Below are positions 1-6,602 of a DNA stretch of 6,602 nucleotides, in pieces. Under the pieces are notes generated by a model that saw nothing but the letters and a program-made list of their open reading frames with translations, was not told the DNA's origin and made no database searches. This DNA is from Ignavibacteria bacterium. GTDB taxonomy: Bacteria; Bacteroidota; Ignavibacteria; Ignavibacteriales; Ignavibacteriaceae. The position numbers and the translations under genes were made by a program. The stretch spans positions 1 to 6,602 of the forward strand of contig JAUSIA010000337.1 in assembly GCA_030648225.1 (NCBI GenBank). Reading direction: 5' to 3'. Position 1 is the stretch's first letter, and each line of letters opens with the position of its first letter.

Positions 1-199
1 CTGATAATGTTTTTGAGGCAAGAAATGCAAGGTTTCTATTTGCCATTATCATTTCATTTGCTATGCTTACAACCGATTTACCCTTTTTGCCAGTTCTTAA
101 AAGAATAGCCAGAAGTTCAGCATCGGAAAGATTTTGCGGACCTCTTAAGATTAATTTTTCCCGAGGTCTGTCTTCTAAAGGGAGATCTTTTACCCCCAT
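1..199 (-). CDS. radC: RadC family protein (UPF0758), N-terminal 66 residues, 3' end outside window
   Basis: The reading frame starts at ATG 199-197 and stays open to the window edge, giving 66 codons. The visible protein begins [16 protein letters not shown] and continues with [14 protein letters not shown], the conserved N-terminal signature of RadC/UPF0758 proteins. In that family an N-terminal helix-hairpin-helix-like region precedes a C-terminal JAB/MPN metalloprotease-like domain (HxH...D zinc ligands), which would lie beyond position 1. The name reflects an old link to DNA repair; the biochemical role of the family remains poorly defined. The start is supported by an AAAGGAG ribosome binding site 6 nt upstream. 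The gene follows the TPR/periplasmic-binding protein gene by 13 nt on the same strand, so it probably shares that transcript. Family assignment is strong; completeness cannot be judged. Confidence 0.93.
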   Translation of the reverse strand, partial: MGVKDLPLEDRPREKLILRGPQNLSDAELLAILLRTGKKGKSVVSIANEMIMANRNLAFLASKTLS

Positions 200-205
200 T
201 TTTAA

Positions 206-212
206 CTCCTTT
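206..212 (-). promoter_or_regulatory. Strong ribosome binding site for radC
   Basis: On the minus strand AAAGGAG lies 6 nt before the radC ATG, directly next to the stop codon of the preceding gene (213-215). It is one of only two strong Shine-Dalgarno sequences at gene starts in this window (the other is gcvH) and it fixes the radC start. It suggests radC is translated independently although it is probably co-transcribed. Confidence 0.8.
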
Positions 213-1943
213 CTATTTAGTCACTTTAAATTTATCAACTAATTCAAAGTAACCCTCATTATAACGGACAATATTAATATAAATATTAACATGATCATCA
301 TTAAAAGAAATATTATTATGAAATCCTTTAACAGTAATTCCGCTTTCCATTTTTGTTTTAATATTTTTTCTATCCCGGCTGATATTTCTCAAAATGGTAA
401 GAATATATTTAGCAGTATCATACCCATAAAGAACATTCCTGTTTGCATCAACTCTTGTTCTTGCTAAAAAATTTTTACTGAAATTCTGGTAATCACTATT
501 GTTGTATTCAATAAAATAATCGGATTCAAAAATCATTTTATTGCTTAATTCCGGAGATGTTTCAAATCCTTTTGCTAAAAACCAGTCCTGGTTTCCGTAT
601 AAAGATAAATTAATATTATTTTGAACTAACTGTGAAAGGATAAGGGGCGCATCTATTTTATCAGAAAGAGGTATATAAATCCCCTCTGCATGAATAAGTT
701 CTGTTGAATCAATTCTTATCCCCGAAGAAAGATTTTCACTTTTATAGGTATACTTTTTAACAATTTTACCACCCAATCTTTCAAATTCTTTTACAAACTC
801 TGCTGCAAGCAAAGGGGAATATCCGTCAATTGAATTTAGTACAGCCATGCTTCTTTTATTCTCAACGTAAAAAATATGCTGAGCCATTGCTTTAGCTCTG
901 ATTACAAAATTAGGATTTGCCTGGAAAAAATTTTCATTCATTAATGTAAGATCATTATCCGTAGCTGTCGGAGAGATAATAGAAATATCCGTTGCTTTGA
1001 ATTCCTCTAAAGCAACTTCAACTTCACTGCTGAAAACCGGACCGATAACCATTTTCACCGATGGGTCACTAACAATTTCATTTTTAATACTGATAATTTT
1101 ATCCCGGTCATTCTCTGTATCTTTAATTATAAGACCAATTTTATCTTCCCTGCCTTTATTAAATTCATCAAGAGCAAACTTAATCCCTTCAAGTATTTCT
1201 TTTGAAGCTGTCAGAGCCTCGCTGCTGTTTAACCCGCTTAATGGCAGCATTACACATATATTTGTTTCATTACTTTCAGATATTATTTCCCCCTGAGAAA
1301 TTTGAGTTTTTAACAACTCTGCTTCATTTATAAATTTAGAACCGGGATAAAGTTTTATAAGTTCATTAAGAGTGACAAGAGCATCTTGAAATTGGTTTTT
1401 AACTATTTGAACTTTAGCCGTTAAAAAAAGAAGAAAAGATTTTACATCTTTGTTCTTATAAGAATTGTATAACGATTTCAGATCCGCTGCGGTTAAATAC
1501 TGAAGTGCCAGATCCCCCGCAGAGGAGAGGGCTTCACTTTTATAGATTAAAGAGTCTGAATCCTGAATAATGCTCAGTAATTGATTAATGGATTTAAGAT
1601 AATCCTTTTCATTAAGATAAATTTCAGCAAGCAAGAGTCTTGCTTCTTCAATATAACTGCTTGAAGGATACTTATTCAGAAAATCTACAGCTGTAGTTTT
1701 GGCATCATTAATTTTGTTGAGTGCAAGAAAGGTTTTTCCCTTAAAGATAATTGCAGCAGTTGTTCTGGAATTTTCAGGATATTTTTTTATTACACTTTGA
1801 AATAAATTCAAAGCCTGATAATATTTTTTTTCTTCATAAAGCTTAACGGCTTTTTCAAAATCTGTGTTATTATTTTGGGAGAATGAAATAAAAAAAGAAG
1901 AAAAAACTACAATAAATAATAACAGCTTAAGATTAAATTTCAT
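213..1943 (-). CDS. Exported TPR plus type I periplasmic-binding-fold protein (LpoA-like architecture)
   Basis: This encodes a 576-residue protein from ATG 1943; a GTG at 1949 would add two residues. The N-terminus ([20 protein letters not shown], then FSQ) is a typical signal peptide. It has no lipobox cysteine, so a soluble periplasmic protein is expected. Residues about 26-215 contain several TPR-like helical pairs (for example [18 protein letters not shown] and [18 protein letters not shown]). From about residue 228 a type I periplasmic-binding domain begins ([10 protein letters not shown]) and continues with [22 protein letters not shown] and [19 protein letters not shown], which resemble branched-chain amino-acid receptors. 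A TPR domain followed by this fold is the layout of LpoA/YraM, the outer-membrane activator of penicillin-binding protein 1A; that functional link is inference. No permease or ATPase gene is nearby, which argues against an ordinary ABC-transport role. The start overlaps the upstream TPR gene by 11 nt, suggesting coupled translation. Confidence 0.85.
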   Translation of the reverse strand: MKFNLKLLLFIVVFSSFFISFSQNNNTDFEKAVKLYEEKKYYQALNLFQSVIKKYPENSRTTAAIIFKGKTFLALNKINDAKTTAVDFLNKYPSSSYIEEARLLLAEIYLNEKDYLKSINQLLSIIQDSDSLIYKSEALSSAGDLALQYLTAADLKSLYNSYKNKDVKSFLLFLTAKVQIVKNQFQDALVTLNELIKLYPGSKFINEAELLKTQISQGEIISESNETNICVMLPLSGLNSSEALTASKEILEGIKFALDEFNKGREDKIGLIIKDTENDRDKIISIKNEIVSDPSVKMVIGPVFSSEVEVALEEFKATDISIISPTATDNDLTLMNENFFQANPNFVIRAKAMAQHIFYVENKRSMAVLNSIDGYSPLLAAEFVKEFERLGGKIVKKYTYKSENLSSGIRIDSTELIHAEGIYIPLSDKIDAPLILSQLVQNNINLSLYGNQDWFLAKGFETSPELSNKMIFESDYFIEYNNSDYQNFSKNFLARTRVDANRNVLYGYDTAKYILTILRNISRDRKNIKTKMESGITVKGFHNNISFNDDHVNIYINIVRYNEGYFELVDKFKVTK

Positions 1944-2844
1944 TTGCACTTAATTGTAAAATTGAGGCAGCTTTCTTTCTTCCTTCAACGGCATATTTAT
2001 TAAGAGGATCAGTTTTCAAGGCAAGTTCATAATATTGAAGTGCATCTTTTACTTTATTTGTTTTCAGATAAGCTTCTCCAAGTTCAGAATAAATTTCTGA
2101 AGCCGGATATTCAACCATCCCGATATATTTAAGAAAATATTTTTCTGCTTTCAGGTATTCCCCTACTTTAAGAAAAATTTTCCCTGCCCATTTATAAACA
2201 GTTGGTTCGTTTGCATTCAGCTTCAAAGCTTTGGAAATTGAAGAAATTGCATGAGTATACATGTCAAGATGATAATGTATAATTGCAAAAACAAGGTTTA
2301 ATTCCCAGAAGTTTGAATAAACAATTTCAGTTTTTTTTGCGTATTCAAGTGCACTTTCAAAATTTCTTAATTGAATTTCTGTTTTAGCAAGATAAATATA
2401 AGTTTCATGAAGAAGTTCAGTCTTCTTACCTGAAGAAATAAAATGCTGAAAATTAATTCTTGCATGTTCATAATTCTTCAGCATAAAAAAAGAATAGCCA
2501 AGAAAGAATGCAGTGATTGGCTCTTCATTAATACTTAGTGATTGAAGAATTTCTATTACATCTTCCCACTGGGAATTTCTAAGAAGAAGCTGGGCATAGA
2601 ATAATCTAAACAAATTATTCCCAGAGTTTTCATTAAGATAATCTGTTAAAAGTTTTTTAGCAGATTCAATATTACCCTGTTTTTCAAATAATTCAGCAAG
2701 AGCAAAATATGTATCAACATAATCAGGCTCATCATCTATAATTGAATAATAGAGCTGCATTGCATGAAGATTATCTCCATTTGCTTCATAATCCTGTGCG
2801 GATTTCAGTCTGTTTTCAATTTTATATTTTGAATCTATTCCCAT
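1933..2844 (-). CDS. Cytoplasmic tetratricopeptide-repeat protein
   Basis: This is a 303-residue protein made almost wholly of TPR-like helix pairs. Clear units lie near residues 12-45 ([20 protein letters not shown]), 46-79 ([19 protein letters not shown]) and 250-281 ([20 protein letters not shown], then ALKTDP). Between them are more diverged repeats. No signal peptide, membrane segment or catalytic domain is visible, so it is probably a cytoplasmic scaffold or adaptor; the partner is unknown. Its ATG (2844-2842) overlaps the guaA stop (2837-2835), a 10-nt overlap, and its own end overlaps the next gene. No Shine-Dalgarno sequence precedes it, which fits translation by coupling to guaA. 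TPR genes are too generic for a gene name, and the position after guaA does not prove a role in purine metabolism. Confidence 0.88.
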   Translation of the reverse strand: MGIDSKYKIENRLKSAQDYEANGDNLHAMQLYYSIIDDEPDYVDTYFALAELFEKQGNIESAKKLLTDYLNENSGNNLFRLFYAQLLLRNSQWEDVIEILQSLSINEEPITAFFLGYSFFMLKNYEHARINFQHFISSGKKTELLHETYIYLAKTEIQLRNFESALEYAKKTEIVYSNFWELNLVFAIIHYHLDMYTHAISSISKALKLNANEPTVYKWAGKIFLKVGEYLKAEKYFLKYIGMVEYPASEIYSELGEAYLKTNKVKDALQYYELALKTDPLNKYAVEGRKKAASILQLSANEI

Positions 2845-4379
2845 TCTATCGTTGAAGGTGGTTTTGAACTGATATCATACACAACCCTGTTTATACCACG
2901 AACTTTGTTTATAATTTTATTCGAAACCTCAGTAAGGAAATCATAGTCAAACCTGAACCAGTCGGCTGTCATTCCATCAAAAGAAGTTACAGCCCGGAGA
3001 GCCAGAACATTTTCATAAGTTCTTGCATCTCCCATTACACCAACGCTGTTAACCGGAAGCAATACAGCAAAAGCCTGCCAGATGTTATTGTACAACCCTG
3101 CCTCTTTTATTTCTTTTATAAAAATATCGTCAGCCTCTCTAAGAATGTCAAGCCTTTCTTTGCTTATTTCACCTAAAACTCTTACAGCAAGACCCGGCCC
3201 GGGGAATGGATGCCGTGAAATAAAATCTTCAGGTATTCCGAGCTCTCTTCCGATTTTTCTTACTTCATCTTTAAATAGTTCTCTGAAAGGTTCAATTAAT
3301 TTCAGATTCATCTTCTCTGGAAGCCCACCGACATTATGATGAGTTTTAATAGTAACAGAAGCTCCTTTAACACTTACTGATTCTATAACATCAGGATAAA
3401 GAGTTCCCTGCACAAGAAAAGAAGCATCATCATGCTTTAAAGCTTTTTCTTCAAAAACCTCTATAAATGTATTGCCGATTATTTTCCTTTTCTGCTCAGG
3501 ATCAACTATTCCTTTTAATTTGGTTAGGAATCTTTCTGCTTCATTAAGATGAATATAATTTAATTTTAATTTCCCTTTAAAAAGATTGCTAATTATTTCA
3601 CTCTCATTTTTTCTCATCAATCCTGTATCTATATGGATGCACAACAGGTTTTCACCAATTGCTTCCTTAACAAGCATAGCTGCAACCGTTGAATCCACTC
3701 CGCCGCTTAAAGCGCATATTGTTTTTGAAGAACCAACCAGCTTTTTTATTTCAGATATTTTTGAGTGAATGAAATTTTGAGGAGTCCAGTTGCTTTTGCA
3801 TTTGCAAATATTAAAAAGAAAATTCCTGATAATCTTTTCACCCTCCTGTGTGTGGGCTACTTCAGGGTGAAACTGAACACCATAAATTTTTCTTTGTGAA
3901 TCTGCAATTGAACAGATTGGGGAATGATCCGATTCTGCAAATATCTTAAATCCTTCAGGAAGTTTGGTGAGGTAATCTCCATGACTCATCCAGGCTACAG
4001 ATTCTTTCCTGACGTTCTTAAACAATTCATTCTCCTCTTTAATAATAAGATTTGCTTTCCCATATTCCCGGTTAGCAGCGGGTTCAACATTACCTCCTGA
4101 TATTTTGCAAATGAGTTGAAGACCATAACAGATTCCTAAAACAGGAATTCCAAGATCAAGGATTGCAGAATCAAGCTGAGGAGAGCCTTCATCATAAACA
4201 CTCATTGGTCCACCCGAGAGAATTACACCAGATGGAGATAGAGATTTTACTTCTTTAGCAGAGATTTTATGAGAATGGATTTCTGAATATACATTGGCTT
4301 CACGTACTCTACGGGTAATTAGCTGTGTGTATTGTGAACCAAAATCTATAATTAAAATCAGTTCGTCCGGTTTCATCAT
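2835..4379 (-). CDS. guaA: GMP synthase (glutamine-hydrolysing)
   Basis: GuaA converts XMP to GMP using ATP and glutamine-derived ammonia, the last step of guanine nucleotide synthesis, in the cytoplasm. With the ATG at 4379 the protein has 514 residues, normal for the family. The N-terminal class I glutamine amidotransferase shows the nucleophile Cys84 in GICYGLQ and the His171/Glu173 pair in GVQFHPEV. The ATP-pyrophosphatase domain has the P-loop SGGVDS at 225-230. The C-terminal dimerisation domain carries [15 protein letters not shown] and ends with the conserved KPPSTIEWE. All key residues are present. The frame is open further upstream to a TTG at 4403, but that codon lies inside a predicted hairpin and adds a non-homologous MFFLNLNK extension; ATG 4379 or 4376 is preferred. 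No strong Shine-Dalgarno sequence is seen. It is the first gene of the overlapping series guaA-TPR-TPR/PBP. Confidence 0.97.
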   Translation of the reverse strand: MMKPDELILIIDFGSQYTQLITRRVREANVYSEIHSHKISAKEVKSLSPSGVILSGGPMSVYDEGSPQLDSAILDLGIPVLGICYGLQLICKISGGNVEPAANREYGKANLIIKEENELFKNVRKESVAWMSHGDYLTKLPEGFKIFAESDHSPICSIADSQRKIYGVQFHPEVAHTQEGEKIIRNFLFNICKCKSNWTPQNFIHSKISEIKKLVGSSKTICALSGGVDSTVAAMLVKEAIGENLLCIHIDTGLMRKNESEIISNLFKGKLKLNYIHLNEAERFLTKLKGIVDPEQKRKIIGNTFIEVFEEKALKHDDASFLVQGTLYPDVIESVSVKGASVTIKTHHNVGGLPEKMNLKLIEPFRELFKDEVRKIGRELGIPEDFISRHPFPGPGLAVRVLGEISKERLDILREADDIFIKEIKEAGLYNNIWQAFAVLLPVNSVGVMGDARTYENVLALRAVTSFDGMTADWFRFDYDFLTEVSNKIINKVRGINRVVYDISSKPPSTIEWE

Positions 4380-4390
4380 TTTATTCAGGT

Positions 4391-4430
4391 TTAAAAAAAA
4401 CAAAAATCCAACTGAGGAATTTTGTTTTTA
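4391..4430 (-). terminator. Terminator-like hairpin with U-tract between gcvH and guaA
   Basis: On the minus strand a 14-bp stem (arms 4429-4416 and 4409-4396, one mismatch at 4419/4406) closes a 6-nt loop (4415-4410) and runs into an eight-T tract (4400-4393). The stem is A/T-rich, with three G-C pairs, two of them at the loop. The A-run before and T-run after are typical of intrinsic terminators. It would end the gcvH transcript. It sits only about 11 nt before the guaA ATG, so no promoter fits between it and guaA. It could therefore instead act as an attenuator or as a structure limiting ribosome access for guaA. Structure is read directly; function is inferred. Confidence 0.55.
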
Positions 4431-4453
4431 CAGAATTCTAAAAGTTAAAGGTA

Positions 4454-4837
4454 TTATTCCTGACCAATCAACTTTTTATAATCATCAGAACCAAGAAGAT
4501 CATTCAGATCATTTATATCGTTAATTTCAACCTTAACCATCCAGCCTTTTCCATAAGGATCGTTGTTTACATCTTCAGGAGTATTCGTTAACTCCTTATT
4601 TACTTCCAAAATCTTACCGCTGCAAGGTGCAAAAAGATCGCTGACTGTTTTTACAGCTTCAATAGTTCCAAAAGTATTGCCTTTGGTTATTTCTTTCAGG
4701 TCAGGATCAATATCAACAAATACAACATCGCCTAATTCACCCTGTGCATAATCTGTAACACCAATGTAGCCAACATTACCTTCAACTTTAATCCATTCAT
4801 GATTGTTTGTGTACTTTATGTTATCCGGGAAGTTCAT
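4454..4837 (-). CDS. gcvH: Glycine cleavage system H protein (lipoyl carrier)
   Basis: GcvH carries the aminomethyl group on a lipoyl arm between the P, T and L proteins of the glycine cleavage complex. In some bacteria it also serves as a lipoate relay for other enzymes. The 127-residue length is typical. The start (NIKYTNNHEWIKVEGNVGYIGVTDYAQGELGDVVFVDI) matches the family, and the lipoylation lysine is Lys63 in GTIEAVKTVSDLFAP. The C-terminal part (NKELTNTPEDVNNDPYGKGW) is also characteristic. The ATG at 4837 is supported by GAGGAA 3 nt further upstream of an A/T spacer. It lies downstream of accC on the same strand, separated by about 500 bp that hold a decayed S23-type element. gcvP and gcvT are not in the window, so it is an isolated gcvH here. 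Confidence 0.97.
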   Translation of the reverse strand: MNFPDNIKYTNNHEWIKVEGNVGYIGVTDYAQGELGDVVFVDIDPDLKEITKGNTFGTIEAVKTVSDLFAPCSGKILEVNKELTNTPEDVNNDPYGKGWMVKVEINDINDLNDLLGSDDYKKLIGQE

Positions 4838-4840
4838 TTT

Positions 4841-4846
4841 TTCCTC
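4841..4846 (-). promoter_or_regulatory. Ribosome binding site of gcvH
   Basis: GAGGAA on the minus strand precedes the gcvH ATG (4837) by 3 nt, or 5 nt counted from the GAGG core. It supports the chosen start. Confidence 0.65.
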
Positions 4847-4871
4847 AAATAATTTTTATGATTATTTGTTT

Positions 4872-4901
4872 AATGTAATTCTTATTCATTTATGTTTACA
4901 A
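4872..4901 (-). promoter_or_regulatory. Weak candidate promoter for gcvH
   Basis: In the 74-nt A/T-rich stretch between the element and gcvH, the minus strand has TTGTAA (4901-4896) and, 18 nt later, TACATT (4877-4872), a loose fit to -35/-10 boxes. No clear Bacteroidota-type TAnnTTTG box was found here. A/T-rich DNA gives such matches by chance, so this is only a candidate. It would let gcvH be transcribed apart from accC. Confidence 0.22.
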
Positions 4902-4911
4902 TTATCTCCTA

Positions 4912-4948
4912 CTTTAAGTAAACAGTAGGGGAGTAAGCAGTAGGGAGT
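4912..4948. repeat. Left inverted flank of the S23-type element, period-7 motif
   Basis: The plus strand reads CTTTAAGTAA followed by AGTAAAC, AGTAGGGG, AGTAAGC, AGTAGGG and AGT type units spaced 7 (once 8) nt apart. It is the imperfect reverse complement of 5318-5353. The two arms could pair in RNA to close a long stem around the gene. Confidence 0.75.
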
Positions 4949-4950
4949 TT

Positions 4951-5324
4951 CTAATGACAAAATTTATCCGGATTATCGATCATTGAACTAAGCATCCCTT
5001 GCAACTTCATCATATTTCTCAATAAAATATAAATGCTTTTCTTTGGTGATATATTTTAGGTCTTTAGAGAAATAAAGTGATACTTCTGTTTCGGATTCCT
5101 CAGCTAATGAATCAATCAGCTTACTTATAAATGATTTAGGATATTTTCGTTTTTCTCCACGCTTCTGCAATATTAGACGGAACTGATCGAGAAGATCTTC
5201 TTATTTGGTCTGTTAATGAATACATTTCTTCTTTTGGAAATCCTTTTGTTATTTCGAATATCTCAAGGGCTAATTGATAAGAAAGTTGATATACTTTCAA
5301 ATCCCTAAACCCTCTATACTCCAT
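4951..5324 (-). pseudogene. Four-helix-bundle protein (S23/23S rRNA IVS-encoded family), two frameshifts
   Basis: The frame starts at ATG 5324 with MEYRGFRDLKVYQLSYQLAL and continues through ITKGFPKEEMYSLTDQIRRS and VPSNIAEAWRK, the clear signature of the four-helix-bundle/S23 family (TIGR02436 type). It then breaks at an A5 run (5154-5150). Removing one A restores WRKRKYPKSF and the rest of helices 3-4 (SKLIDSLAEESETEVSLYFS). A second break lies at a G3 run (4998-4996). Removing one G restores ARMLSSMIDNPDKFCH and a stop at 4953-4951. With both repaired, the 374-nt span gives 123 residues, normal for the family; unrepaired it yields only a 62-residue fragment. Members form small helical bundles related to the Avd accessory proteins of diversity-generating retroelements; their cellular role is not established. 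Sequencing error at the homopolymers is an alternative to true decay. Confidence 0.85.
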
Positions 5325-5353
5325 ACTTCCTACTCCCTACTCCTTACTTAAAG
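5318..5353. repeat. Right inverted flank of the S23-type element, containing the accC stop and the S23 start
   Basis: On the minus strand this reads CTTTAAGTAA, then AGTAAGG, AGTAGGG, AGTAGGA, AGTATGG and AGT units in a 7-nt rhythm. It matches the left flank in inverted orientation. The accC stop TAA (5346-5344) lies at its outer end and the ATG of the four-helix frame (5324-5322) at its inner end. Its GGAG/AGGA repeats supply a ribosome-binding-like sequence for that frame. Confidence 0.75.
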
Positions 5354-6602
5354 ACAAAGTTATCTAAAAAACTTGTATCAAAATTACCGCTTAAGAATCT
5401 TTCATCCTCCAATACTTTAAGATGAAAAGGGATAGTTGTTTTTATACCCTCAACTGTAAATTCTTCCAAAACTCTTCTTCCTCTTGCAATTGCATGCTGC
5501 CTGTTCTTTCCCCATACAATTAATTTTGCAATAAGAGAATCATAATATGGAGGAATTGAATATGATTGATAAATATGAGAATCTACTCTTACGCCAAAGC
5601 CGCCCGGAAAATGAAGTGATGTAATCTTACCCGGAGAAGGTCTGAAACCGTTTTCAGGATCCTCAGCATTAATTCTGAACTCGATACTATGCCCGCTTGG
5701 TTTCTTAGGAAGAGTTTCTATTTTTCGCCCTGCGGCAACTAAAATCTGTTGTCGGATAAGATCAACTTCATAAACAACTTCAGTAACCGGGTGTTCAACC
5801 TGGATGCGTGTGTTCATCTCCATAAAATAAAAATTCTTATACTTATCAAGCAGGAATTCAATTGTACCGGCACCTTCATAATTAACTGCTTTAGCACCGA
5901 GTATAGCAGTTTCACCCATTTTATTTCTTATTTCCGCATCAATAGCAGGAGAAGGGGTTTCTTCAATTAATTTTTGATGCCGGCGCTGAACAGAACAATC
6001 TCTTTCTCCATAATGATATACGTTGCCAAAAGAGTCCCCGAGCACCTGTATTTCAACATGCCTCGGATTTTCAATAAACTTTTCTATATAAACATCTGAA
6101 TTACCAAATGCAGATTCAGCTTCTGTCTTGGCAGTTTGAAAAGCTTTTTCAAAGTCTTTCTCTTCCCATACTATCCTCATACCTTTACCACCGCCGCCGG
6201 CTGAAGCTTTAATAATAACAGGAAAACCAATCTCATGTGAAACTTTTATCCCCTCATCTCCTGATTTAATGATTCCATTACTTCCAGGTATAACAGGCAC
6301 ACCATTTTTTTTCATTGTATCTTTTGCATAAGCTTTATCCCCCATAGAATTAATCATTTGTGGAGAAGGGCCAATGAATTTTATTTTTGACTCCTGGCAT
6401 ATCTCGGAAAAATTTGCATTCTCAGCCAAAAAACCATAACCAGGGTGGATTGCATCTGCACCTGTTACTTGTGCTGCAGAAATAATAGAAGGTATTTTTA
6501 AGTAGCTGTCTTTACTTGGCGGGGGACCGATACAAACGGCTTCATCGGCGAAAGTAACATGGAGAGAATCTCTGTCTGCTTCAGAATATACGGCAACTGT
6601 TT
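5344..6602 (-). CDS. accC: Acetyl-CoA carboxylase, biotin carboxylase subunit; N-terminus outside window
   Basis: AccC uses ATP and bicarbonate to carboxylate biotin on AccB, the first half-reaction of malonyl-CoA formation for fatty-acid synthesis. The frame runs without interruption from the window edge to TAA 5346-5344, giving 418 visible residues. About 30 are missing compared with the usual 445-450. Visible family marks in order are [29 protein letters not shown], the ATP-grasp loop GGGGKGM (6198-6178), [36 protein letters not shown], the catalytic [16 protein letters not shown], and [13 protein letters not shown] within the GFLAENA motif (about 6429) is not the start, because conserved sequence continues upstream of it. 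Biotin carboxylase domains also occur in propionyl-CoA and pyruvate carboxylases, but here the frame ends right after the carboxylase domain, as in a separate AccC. accB is expected just upstream. The stop codon lies inside the flank of the S23-type element. Confidence 0.95.
   Translation of the reverse strand, partial: TVAVYSEADRDSLHVTFADEAVCIGPPPSKDSYLKIPSIISAAQVTGADAIHPGYGFLAENANFSEICQESKIKFIGPSPQMINSMGDKAYAKDTMKKNGVPVIPGSNGIIKSGDEGIKVSHEIGFPVIIKASAGGGGKGMRIVWEEKDFEKAFQTAKTEAESAFGNSDVYIEKFIENPRHVEIQVLGDSFGNVYHYGERDCSVQRRHQKLIEETPSPAIDAEIRNKMGETAILGAKAVNYEGAGTIEFLLDKYKNFYFMEMNTRIQVEHPVTEVVYEVDLIRQQILVAAGRKIETLPKKPSGHSIEFRINAEDPENGFRPSPGKITSLHFPGGFGVRVDSHIYQSYSIPPYYDSLIAKLIVWGKNRQHAIARGRRVLEEFTVEGIKTTIPFHLKVLEDERFLSGNFDTSFLDNFVFK

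Larger units (their letters stand above)
4912..5353 (-). mobile_element. Decayed S23/IVS-like element: inverted heptad flanks around a four-helix-bundle pseudogene
   Basis: This unit of about 442 bp consists of a left flank (4912-4948), a broken 123-codon frame (4951-5324) and a right flank (5318-5353). The flanks are imperfect inverted copies: CTTTAAGTAA at each outer end, then runs of an AGTAGGG-like 7-nt motif, with about 31 of 36 positions matching and one gap. The stop of the frame is 3 nt from the left flank, and its start codon lies in the right flank, so there is almost no spare DNA. Proteins of this family occur in intervening sequences (IVS) of 23S rRNA genes, which also have complementary ends, and as stand-alone copies scattered in many genomes. 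No transposase is encoded. Calling it mobile is inference from layout and family; mechanism unknown. Confidence 0.55.

Noticed and set aside
997..1296. Plus-strand open frame of 99 codons
   Set aside because: It lies wholly antisense within the TPR/periplasmic-binding gene, is rich in Ser/Ile/Leu as expected of a shadow frame, and resembles no known family.
213..1943. Branched-chain amino-acid ABC transporter operon
   Set aside because: Only the receptor-like fold is present; neighbours are a TPR gene, guaA and radC, with no permease or ATPase.
3082..3339. Plus-strand open frame inside guaA
   Set aside because: It is the antisense of conserved GMP synthase sequence, including the HPFPGPG region, and has no independent support.
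4380..4403. TTG-initiated N-terminal extension of guaA
   Set aside because: The eight extra residues are encoded largely by the U-tract of the hairpin and match nothing at the GuaA N-terminus; ATG 4379/4376 fits family length and position.
4380..4453. Purine (guanine) riboswitch upstream of guaA
   Set aside because: The 74-nt gap is too short and lacks the three-way-junction elements of purine riboswitches; only the terminator-like hairpin is visible.
4294..4524. Plus-strand open frame spanning the guaA start and gcvH end
   Set aside because: It covers the 5' end of guaA, the hairpin and the gcvH 3' end in antisense; no family resemblance or ribosome binding site.
4951..5324. Diversity-generating retroelement (Avd accessory gene)
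   Set aside because: The protein is distantly related to Avd, but no reverse transcriptase, template repeat or variable repeat is present in the window, and the sequence and flanks fit the S23/IVS type better.
4912..5353. CRISPR array or simple microsatellite
   Set aside because: The 7-nt units are imperfect, only four or five per side, and lack spacers; their inverted arrangement around a gene points to element flanks.
5749..5970. Plus-strand open frame inside accC
   Set aside because: It is antisense to the catalytic region of biotin carboxylase and is a shadow.

Overview
The window is AT-rich (roughly one-third G+C by eye) and every credible gene lies on the minus strand, so transcription runs from high to low coordinates. 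In transcription order it reads: accC (5' end cut off by the window), a small broken element carrying a four-helix-bundle (S23/IVS-type) pseudogene, gcvH, guaA, a cytoplasmic TPR protein, an exported TPR plus periplasmic-binding-fold protein, and radC (3' end cut off). The AT richness, the weak Shine-Dalgarno sequences at several starts, the S23-type element with heptad flanks, and the TPR/LpoA-like protein together suggest a member of the Bacteroidota/Chlorobiota/Ignavibacteriota group. This is inference; no taxonomic marker such as rRNA is present.

Region by region: 6602-5344 holds most of biotin carboxylase. 5353-4912 is a compact unit of about 440 bp, in which two imperfect inverted flanks built on a period-7 AGTAGGG-like motif bracket a 123-codon reading frame broken by two +1 changes in short homopolymers. 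4911-4838 is the gcvH leader, with a good ribosome binding site and only a weak promoter candidate. 4837-4454 is gcvH. 4430-4391 holds a terminator-like hairpin with a U-tract, lying only about 11 nt before the guaA start codon. 4379-213 contains guaA and two TPR genes joined by short overlaps (10-11 nt), which looks like a translationally coupled operon. radC follows after a 13-nt gap with its own strong Shine-Dalgarno sequence.

Functionally, accC (fatty-acid synthesis), gcvH (glycine cleavage/lipoyl carrier), guaA (GMP synthesis) and radC are housekeeping genes. The less described parts are the two TPR proteins downstream of guaA, the second of which has an architecture resembling LpoA-type penicillin-binding-protein activators, and the decayed S23/IVS-like element, whose terminal sequence includes the accC stop codon. 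I see no CRISPR array, tRNA, rRNA, transposase, phage gene or defence system. The S23-type unit is the most unusual feature of the window.
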